Source: Sodalis sp. dw_96
GTDB taxonomy: Bacteria > Pseudomonadota > Gammaproteobacteria > Enterobacterales > Enterobacteriaceae
Direction of reading: 5' to 3'
DNA length: 64,000 nt
Assembly: GCF_018449575.1 (NCBI RefSeq)
Contig: NZ_JAAVUT010000004.1
Span: forward strand, 248,001-312,000
Shown: positions 58,798-64,000 of the stretch, in pieces
Numbering within the stretch: the stretch's first letter is position 1
Layout of the letters: each line of letters opens with the position of its first letter
The notes under the pieces: model-generated
Told to the model about the DNA's origin: nothing
Database searches by the model: none
What the model saw: only the letters and a program-made list of their open reading frames with translations
Made by a program: the position numbers and the translations under genes

Positions 58798-59219
58798 CAG
58801 GCAGCCTTCCTCACAATGATTTCAACGGTATTGCGCCGTGGTTGCGCAACGGTATGTTCCCAGACGTGAGCGCCAAGCCGCTGTAGCGCAGGCAGATCTT
58901 CCGCAAAGACCTCACCGAATTTATTCACCCGCGCGCTCTCGGTAATGCGGCCATAGGTCAGGCAGATCGATTGCCCGGGCGCGTAGAGATACACCGCTCC
59001 CGGAGAGCGCGGCACCATATTGCTGCGGCCGAGATGCACAATGCGGGTCGGCATCCAAACGGCCTCGCCGGAAATGACCACATGGCCCAACATGCTGTGC
59101 AGCGGCAGCTGCGCCAGCACTTGCTGGACCACATCGGGGTTTTCATCGGTCAGAAGTTTTACTCTGAACGTCAGCTCCAGCTCAGGTACATGAAACTCAA
59201 GCGTATCCTTTGAAGACAT
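58797..59219 (-). CDS. Cyclophilin-like protein (DUF3830 / cucumopine-synthase N-terminal type)
   Basis: The 140-residue beta-rich protein reads ELELTFRVKLLTDENPDVVQ, QVLAQLPLHSMLGHVVISGE, PRSPGAVYLYAPGQSICLTY and FGEVFAEDLPALQRLGAHVW. The pattern of a short strand, an ExxP-helix, LP, a strand with H and SGE, and a late GxxxxYxPxxxxLxxxYG fits the small cyclophilin-like families (DUF3830, TM1367-type), to which the N-terminal half of cucumopine synthase belongs. It is the first gene of the pair, with a GGAGGG ribosome binding site, and its stop overlaps the start of the helical partner. Confidence 0.55.
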   Translation of the reverse strand: MSSKDTLEFHVPELELTFRVKLLTDENPDVVQQVLAQLPLHSMLGHVVISGEAVWMPTRIVHLGRSNMVPRSPGAVYLYAPGQSICLTYGRITESARVNKFGEVFAEDLPALQRLGAHVWEHTVAQPRRNTVEIIVRKAA

Positions 59220-59551
59220 CGTGCCCTCCGGTAGTATTGTTTATTTCAGTTTTTTTATTATGAATAATTTTATACTTAGTGTAAATGAATAAAATGATTC
59301 TTTTATCGGCTTAGCCAACCAGTACCGAGAAAGAGATCACGCCATAGTAGTTATGAGCATGTTCAGGAGATCAGGCCTAAGAGAGGATTTGGATGAAACG
59401 TATCCAGCGCCGTAAGTCCATCGATAACGCATATGGGAACGGGGATCTATAATGCCGGGGGCAGTTTTTGCGGGCGGGAAAACACTGAAAAAAAAAGCCG
59501 ATGTGATTCACATCGGCTCGCGTTGAAAGCAACGGTGTAGATGGTGAGAAA
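59220..59551. other. Gap upstream of the opine-like pair
   Basis: 330 bp. The AT-rich part next to 59219 should carry the promoter of the pair. A 19-codon frame at 59393-59452 (MKRIQRRKSIDNAYGNGDL) has a purine-rich GAGAGGA before it but no recognised relative. The right part holds the terminator of the RcnB-like gene. Confidence 0.4.
59488..59517 (-). terminator. Intrinsic terminator of the RcnB-family gene
   Basis: On the minus strand GCCGATG ... CATCGGC (59497-59517; the palindrome extends to 10 bp) is followed by a run of nine T. It lies 34 bp after the stop of the 59.6-kb gene. Confidence 0.92.
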
Positions 59552-59980
59552 TTAATTATTTAAGGCATTGCCGATAAGAATGGAGGTGATAATCCCCGTC
59601 GCCACGGCAACCAGCACATAGTTACCGTTCACGTAAGCCCATTGTTCGCCGCGAGGCGGTTCATACAAGCCACGTTGACGCCAATCATGGACACGATAAT
59701 GCTCGTTACGATATTCAGGGGGTAACGGGCGTCCGCGTCGGAAGTCGTGGCCGTTGGCGGCAAAATGATCCCGTTCGCGGCCATGAAAATTACCATGCTG
59801 AGGCCCACCGTGTCCGTCATGACCCTGAGGTCCTTCATGGCCCCGTTGTCCTTCATGGCCTTTTTGATGCCATTGCTGATCCTGCGGACCGCCGCCATGG
59901 TCATCGGCGAAGGAAGCAATGGGAAGACAGGAGCTGGTAGCGATCAGCGTCATCACCATTGCCAATGTTGTTTTTTTCAT
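59552..59980 (-). CDS. RcnB-family periplasmic protein, His/Gly-rich
   Basis: From ATG 59980 (GGGGA eight bases upstream) the 142-residue protein has a signal peptide ending near ASFA, then a His-, Gly- and Gln-rich region with repeats GHEGQRGHEGPQGHDGHGG, and an RcnB domain (PLPPEYRNEHYRVHDWRQRG, EQWAYVNGNYVLVAVATGII). In the family the founder protein modulates Ni/Co efflux; the many histidines here suggest metal binding. No efflux pump or metal regulator is adjacent. It ends at a strong intrinsic terminator. Confidence 0.8.
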   Translation of the reverse strand: MKKTTLAMVMTLIATSSCLPIASFADDHGGGPQDQQWHQKGHEGQRGHEGPQGHDGHGGPQHGNFHGRERDHFAANGHDFRRGRPLPPEYRNEHYRVHDWRQRGLYEPPRGEQWAYVNGNYVLVAVATGIITSILIGNALNN

Positions 59981-60196
59981 ATTCATGTTCCCCATGACAA
60001 ACTGCTTGTATAGCCAGTAATGCAATAATAATAGATAAAATAGGCGCGATATGGATCACGAAATATCTTAAAAACCGCTATTTGACAAACATTTACCGTC
60101 GTTAGCAATTCCTTAACATAACCCGAAAAAGCCAGGACGACACAAAGCGATCAAAACACAGCCATCAAGATATACATAAGCAAGAGTATAGCCTTA

Positions 60197-61615
60197 TTAA
60201 GGGACCAAGAGCTGGTTTATGACAACACCTATCTGCCGTATGGCATTTTCAATTTCGGCGGTTAATGTGTGGGAATAATTTATCCGCATGCAGCTGTGAA
60301 ATTTTCCGGCGGTGGAAAACACCGCTCCGACGGCTATGCTGATGTTCCGCTCCGCCAACAGGGCGTTCAAATGTTGGGTGTCAATGCCATTATCCAGCTC
60401 GACCCACAGCAAACATCCCCCTTGAGGGCGGCTGATACGGGTGCCGCAGGGAAAATATTTTGTTATCCAGCCGGTCATGATATCAAGATTGCGCTGATAC
60501 TGGCCGCGCATACGTCGGACATGTTTCAGGTAATGGCCCTGTTTGATAAAATCCACAATGGCCAGCTGCGTCAGGCTGGCGGTGGACCCGGAGCCGGTAT
60601 ATTTCATATGGACGGCGCGCTTCATATAACTACCCGGCGCTATCCAGCCCACCCGCAGGCCCGGGGCCAGCGTTTTGGAAAATGAGCTGCATAACAATAC
60701 CCGACCCTCATCATCCATGGAGGTAATCGTGGCGGGCCGGGGATAATGGTAAGAGAGTTCGCCGTACACATCGTCTTCAACGATGACCACATCATAACGT
60801 TGGGCCAGCTTTAACAACGCTTTCCTGCGCTCGAGGGGCATGTTGTAACCCAAGGGATTATGGGCGGTGGGCGTCACCATAATGGCTTTAACCGGCCACT
60901 GATCCAGCGCCAGTTCCAGCGCTTCGACGCTGATGCCGGTCACCGGGTCGGTGGGGATTTCCAGCACCTTCATACCCAACCCGTGCAGAAGCTGTAAACT
61001 GCCGTGAAAACTCGGACTCTCCACCGCGACGATATCCCCCGGCGCGCAGACGCAACGAACGGCGATGGACAGCGCTTCACGGCAGCCATTGGTAATCATG
61101 ATATTGCTCGCATCCATATGGCTGCCGCTGTCGATAAGCAGCCGGGCGATTTGCTCACGCAGTTCGATAGACCCCATGACATCATCATAACTGAGGGTGC
61201 GGAGATCGTGCCGCTGGCTCAAATGGCTTAATGCCCGCGTCAGCGGCTTCAGGCTGCTGACGCTGACATCGGGGGCGGCCGACACGAAGGTGATTTCCCC
61301 GTCCTTGAGCGGGGCCACCATCTCCAGCACCTGATCCCACTGCGGAATCGACAGCGAGCACTGACACATCGAGCATATCGCGGGCAGTTCGGGACGGGTT
61401 TTCAACGGCGAAACAAAATAGCCGGATTTGGGGCGCGCCTCCACCAACTGCTGGTCTTCCAACTCGCGGTAGGCCTGCTGCACGGTGGTGATGCTGACCC
61501 CGTGTTCCTTGCTAAGCACCCGGATGGACGGCAGCCGGACACCGACGGGATACAACCCTTGTTCAATACGTTGGCTCAGTATGGAAGCCAGATTTTGGTA
61601 ACGCGTCATAGCCAT
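60197..61615 (-). CDS. MocR-type (GntR-aminotransferase) regulator
   Basis: The 472-residue fusion has a GntR winged helix at the N-terminus (YQNLASILSQRIEQGLYPVG, VRLPSIRVLSKEHGVSITTV) and a fold-type I aminotransferase domain from about residue 90. PLP-binding residues are visible in TPTAHNPLGYNM (near 250), VEDDVYGELSY (near 276) and the Schiff-base lysine in SSFSKTLAPGLRVGW (near 309). MocR proteins use PLP or a PLP adduct as effector. It resembles YdcR more than PdxR; the target is probably the divergent DUF1127 gene. Confidence 0.9.
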   Translation of the reverse strand: MAMTRYQNLASILSQRIEQGLYPVGVRLPSIRVLSKEHGVSITTVQQAYRELEDQQLVEARPKSGYFVSPLKTRPELPAICSMCQCSLSIPQWDQVLEMVAPLKDGEITFVSAAPDVSVSSLKPLTRALSHLSQRHDLRTLSYDDVMGSIELREQIARLLIDSGSHMDASNIMITNGCREALSIAVRCVCAPGDIVAVESPSFHGSLQLLHGLGMKVLEIPTDPVTGISVEALELALDQWPVKAIMVTPTAHNPLGYNMPLERRKALLKLAQRYDVVIVEDDVYGELSYHYPRPATITSMDDEGRVLLCSSFSKTLAPGLRVGWIAPGSYMKRAVHMKYTGSGSTASLTQLAIVDFIKQGHYLKHVRRMRGQYQRNLDIMTGWITKYFPCGTRISRPQGGCLLWVELDNGIDTQHLNALLAERNISIAVGAVFSTAGKFHSCMRINYSHTLTAEIENAIRQIGVVINQLLVP

Positions 61616-61803
61616 AAGCGGGTATCAACTCACCACCGGTAAAGGTGTAATAAAAACTGAAAAGAGTACAGATTACCCCTATAAATAACACAATGTGTCA
61701 TGGTTGTGCCATCTGTATCTATTAAAGCACTAATCAATTGAATCTACTCTCTTTTGTCCAAAAGATTCATGCTATTGACATCGATTCCGAGTGGACAACA
61801 GCC

Positions 61804-62127
61804 ATGAAAAATTCATTGCAAAAGAATTATTTAACCCGCTATGACGCCGACAATATCGCCGATAAAGCCGAAAGCATCGGCAGCGACCATATCGTCGATA
61901 AAGCAGATAACAGCGACGGCATTTTCGACAAAGCCGCCAGCGGCGGCAAAGTAACGCCCATCACCGTAAAATGCTTTGCGTACTGGGCTGCGTTATTTCA
62001 CCGCTATAAATTTTGGCGGGCCCATAGGCGCGATCGCAAGGCCTTGATGGCGATGCACGATGGTCAATTACGGGATATCGGGCTGACCCGGAGTGACCTG
62101 CCCTACCGGGATGAGAGAAAATTCTAA
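61804..62127 (+). CDS. DUF1127 (YjiS-like) small protein with N-terminal repeat region
   Basis: The C-terminal 40 residues (FWRAHRRDRKALMAMHDGQL, RDIGLTRSDLPYRDE) are a classical DUF1127 domain, an Arg-rich motif found in small stress and phosphate-related proteins and in RNA-binding regulators such as CcaF1. The start is taken at ATG 61804, giving 107 residues. The N-terminal region contains imperfect repeats (NIADKAESIGSD, HIVDKADNSDG, IFDKAASGG). It is divergent from the MocR-type regulator across 190 bp, a typical regulator-target layout. Confidence 0.75.
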   Translation: MKNSLQKNYLTRYDADNIADKAESIGSDHIVDKADNSDGIFDKAASGGKVTPITVKCFAYWAALFHRYKFWRAHRRDRKALMAMHDGQLRDIGLTRSDLPYRDERKF

Positions 62128-62559
62128 CTCACCACCCGTCAGGTTAGGGGTAAAGCAGGTTTACCCCCGCCCTTCTCATTTATCAAGGCGGTTATTTTAT
62201 GCCTCCGGGTTTGGCGTCAATCGCGGTATGGCATATGCGCACTTATGCCCACTTGCCACGTGCCTGCGCTGGGGCGCGCGAAACATCACCCTCGCTTAAT
62301 ACTACGCAGACTTAAAAATTTAATTGATACTCATATTCACAATTCAATTCAAAATCCGAACTAAACCCCGCACGAAAAATACAATAAAACTATTCACATT
62401 TATTTTGTGAAAGAGTAGTTTCTATCTTATTCTTTTAGGTCAGAAATACTTGCTACCGATAAGCCCCTTGGCGCCGTTAACCAACGGCATTAAATATTGA
62501 ATGAAACATTAATAATAATTAGGCTACTAACAGCCTGGTATTTTACATATAGGTACATA
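62128..62559. other. Gap without recognised gene
   Basis: 430 bp. The first part has a weak hairpin (CAGGTTAGGGG / CCCCCGCCC region); from 62290 on the sequence is AT-rich. I see no gene, tRNA or repeat. The promoter of the glycosyltransferase gene should be here. Confidence 0.4.
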
Positions 62560-63606
62560 ATGAAAGTGTTAGTAATTTGCAGGGATAATATTGGTGACAC
62601 GATCCTTACAACTCCGCTGATGAGCGCTTTGTCGGAAACTTTGCATTGTCAAGTCGATGTGCTGGTAAACAGCTACAACGCCGAGGTCCTAAAAGGTAAT
62701 CCTCATATATCGAAAACATATTCCTATACAAAGACCCACCATAGAAACAGTAAATTTTCTGTAATAAGGATAATACTTTCGCGTATCAAATTACTCTTTG
62801 AAATAAAGAAGGCTGGATATGATGTAGCCATTATCGGTAAAGGGACCTGGGATAAACGTGCATTACATTGGGCCGCTTTCTCAAAAGCGAAACGTATAAT
62901 CGCCTTGGGTAAACGGACACATCCCAAAATCACCGATTTGATCCCCCAGTCTCCTTCTCCTTATGTGCATTTTGTCGATTTGTTCCATCATATGCTGGAG
63001 CCTTTGGATATCTCGTCACGTCCCGGAAGATTGGAACTGTATGCAGATGCCGCGCTGATCGCCATGTATCGGCAGCGTTACGGCGTCTCCAGTGAAAGAG
63101 TAGTGATAGCCTTGCAAATCAGTTCGCGTAAAGTGACGCAGCGTTGGCCGGCGGAAAGCTTTATTCAACTGGCGGTTCGCATCGCAAAAGCCATACCCTG
63201 CCAGTTGCTTTTATTATGGTCTCCAGGACATTCAGACAACCCACGCCACCCTGGCGACGATGAAAAAGCCCATCATATCGCTGAGGCATGCAAGGATTTA
63301 CCCATCATTCCCATCCCGACTGTAACGCTGTCTGAACTCTTCGCCGCCATGTCTTTATGCGATCTCCTTGTCAGCAGCGACGGCGGCGCAATGCATGTCG
63401 GGGCCGCCTTGGGCAAGCCGACCGTGGCCCTATTCGGCGATAGCGATCCCGGCCACTGGGCGCCGTGGCACGTTCCCCACAAAATCTTGCAAAACAATGA
63501 TCAAGACGTGCGCTCAATCAGCGTCGATACGGTATTTATAGCACTGGAGAACTTGCTGGAGCAGTCATCCATCAGTCTCAAGCAAATTAGCCTGGACAGA
63601 GGCTAA
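62560..63606 (+). CDS. Glycosyltransferase family 9 (heptosyltransferase-like) protein
   Basis: From ATG 62560 the 348-residue protein starts MKVLVICRDNIGDTILTTPL, the GT9 N-terminal signature with the catalytic Asp. The C-terminal nucleotide-sugar-binding half has VSSDGGAMHVGAALGKPTVA, LFGDSDPGHWAPW, also typical. GT9 enzymes add heptose or related sugars to LPS core; a gene standing alone and with lower GC in its first 400 bp may act on a variable surface glycan. The ribosome binding site is weak (AGG). A 63-bp longer in-frame start is not supported. Confidence 0.85.
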   Translation: MKVLVICRDNIGDTILTTPLMSALSETLHCQVDVLVNSYNAEVLKGNPHISKTYSYTKTHHRNSKFSVIRIILSRIKLLFEIKKAGYDVAIIGKGTWDKRALHWAAFSKAKRIIALGKRTHPKITDLIPQSPSPYVHFVDLFHHMLEPLDISSRPGRLELYADAALIAMYRQRYGVSSERVVIALQISSRKVTQRWPAESFIQLAVRIAKAIPCQLLLLWSPGHSDNPRHPGDDEKAHHIAEACKDLPIIPIPTVTLSELFAAMSLCDLLVSSDGGAMHVGAALGKPTVALFGDSDPGHWAPWHVPHKILQNNDQDVRSISVDTVFIALENLLEQSSISLKQISLDRG

Positions 63607-63613
63607 GAGTTTA

Positions 63614-64000
63614 TCACCATAAAGGTAACAGTAGTGTGCTTGGCTGTATTTCTGAGGGAATAAAGCCCCAATGCCGATAAAAAGCGTGGGCATCATCAGA
63701 CAACGCATGAACCAACAACGCTTTGGTGCCAACCTGCTCAGCGACTTGCCGGGCGCGTAAAACTGCGTCTTTTAGCAATCCCACGCCAAGACCCAGTCTA
63801 TGGTAACGTTCATCTACCGCCAAACGCCCCAAGACTAAGACGGGGATAGGCTCGGGCATATTACGCCTCAACGCTCCGGATAGGGTTTGTCGCTGCACAC
63901 TACCGGTTGCCAGTGCGTAAAAACCAATGACCTGCTTGGTGCCCAATTCGCAGATGATAAAGGTCCTGGATGCGCCAATGGTCTGGTTTTTTAGCGCTTT
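63614..64000 (-). CDS. GNAT acetyltransferase, TacT-like toxin, 5' end outside the window
   Basis: The frame is open up to base 64000, so about 128 C-terminal codons are present of an expected 160-175. Motif A is LGRLAVDERYHRLGLGVGLL, the acetyl-CoA pyrophosphate loop, followed by DAVLRARQVAEQVGTKALLV and HAFYRHWGFIPS with the catalytic Tyr. This pattern is that of TacT/AtaT toxins, which acetylate aminoacyl-tRNA and are paired with a DUF1778 (ribbon-helix-helix) antitoxin encoded upstream, which would lie beyond the right edge. Confidence 0.85.
   Translation of the reverse strand, partial: KALKNQTIGASRTFIICELGTKQVIGFYALATGSVQRQTLSGALRRNMPEPIPVLVLGRLAVDERYHRLGLGVGLLKDAVLRARQVAEQVGTKALLVHALSDDAHAFYRHWGFIPSEIQPSTLLLPLW

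Noticed and set aside
59393-59452. 19-codon ORF MKRIQRRKSIDNAYGNGDL
   Set aside because: A purine-rich site precedes it, but it has no recognisable relative and is too short to support as a gene.

Overview
The window is chromosomal DNA of a gamma-proteobacterium of the order Enterobacterales. The gene order parE-yqiA-cpdA-yqiB-nudF-tolC-ygiBCD ... ubiK-hldE-glnE-ygiF-ygiM-cca-uppP-folB-plsY-tsaD-rpsU-dnaG-rpoD-mug-ileX is the Escherichia coli 68-69 min backbone. It is interrupted here by genes E. coli keeps elsewhere or lacks (mtn methionine salvage, norRVW-tehB). GC-rich codon use, a TolC with a long tail and the repeat families suggest a Sodalis/Pectobacteriaceae-like lineage; that placement is inference.

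Layout. 1-2.7 kb: methionine salvage genes, mtnA (3' end only) facing the mtnB-mtnC-mtnD operon across a 107-bp tandem repeat. 2.9-12 kb: parE to ygiD backbone, with a recognisable marbox in front of tolC. 12.1-17.4 kb: nitric-oxide detoxification, norR divergent from norV-norW-tehB, with three NorR sites and a sigma-54 promoter. 17.4-36.4 kb: ribB with its FMN riboswitch, then core genes up to the macromolecular synthesis operon rpsU-dnaG-rpoD, mug and tRNA-Ile2 (ileX). Two families of structured repeats lie in tail-to-tail gaps of this part.

36.4-47.3 kb is an accessory island that begins directly at the 3' end of ileX. It holds two P2-type ogr scars, a secreted Sel1-repeat protein, a cupin, decayed AraC and SDR genes, an AT-richer 1410-residue protein whose C-terminus looks like a CheD/CNF-fold deamidase (a probable toxin or effector), a glutathione transferase, a small membrane protein and a proline-repeat RcnB-like protein.

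47.3-59.2 kb is a catabolic or opine-like region, all on the minus strand: hydantoinase/oxoprolinase subunits HyuB and HyuA, a polar amino-acid ABC importer (binding protein and two permeases, no ATPase visible), a histidine ammonia-lyase, an RpiR-family regulator, and two translationally coupled small genes. The small genes resemble the cyclophilin-like and helical-bundle halves of plant-tumour cucumopine synthase. HigBA toxin-antitoxin modules sit at one end of this region and in its middle. The gene set suggests uptake and turnover of a histidine-derived compound; this is inference.

59.5-64 kb: an RcnB-family protein, a MocR-type regulator divergent from a DUF1127 gene, a family-9 glycosyltransferase, and the 3' part of a GNAT (TacT-like) toxin cut by the window edge.
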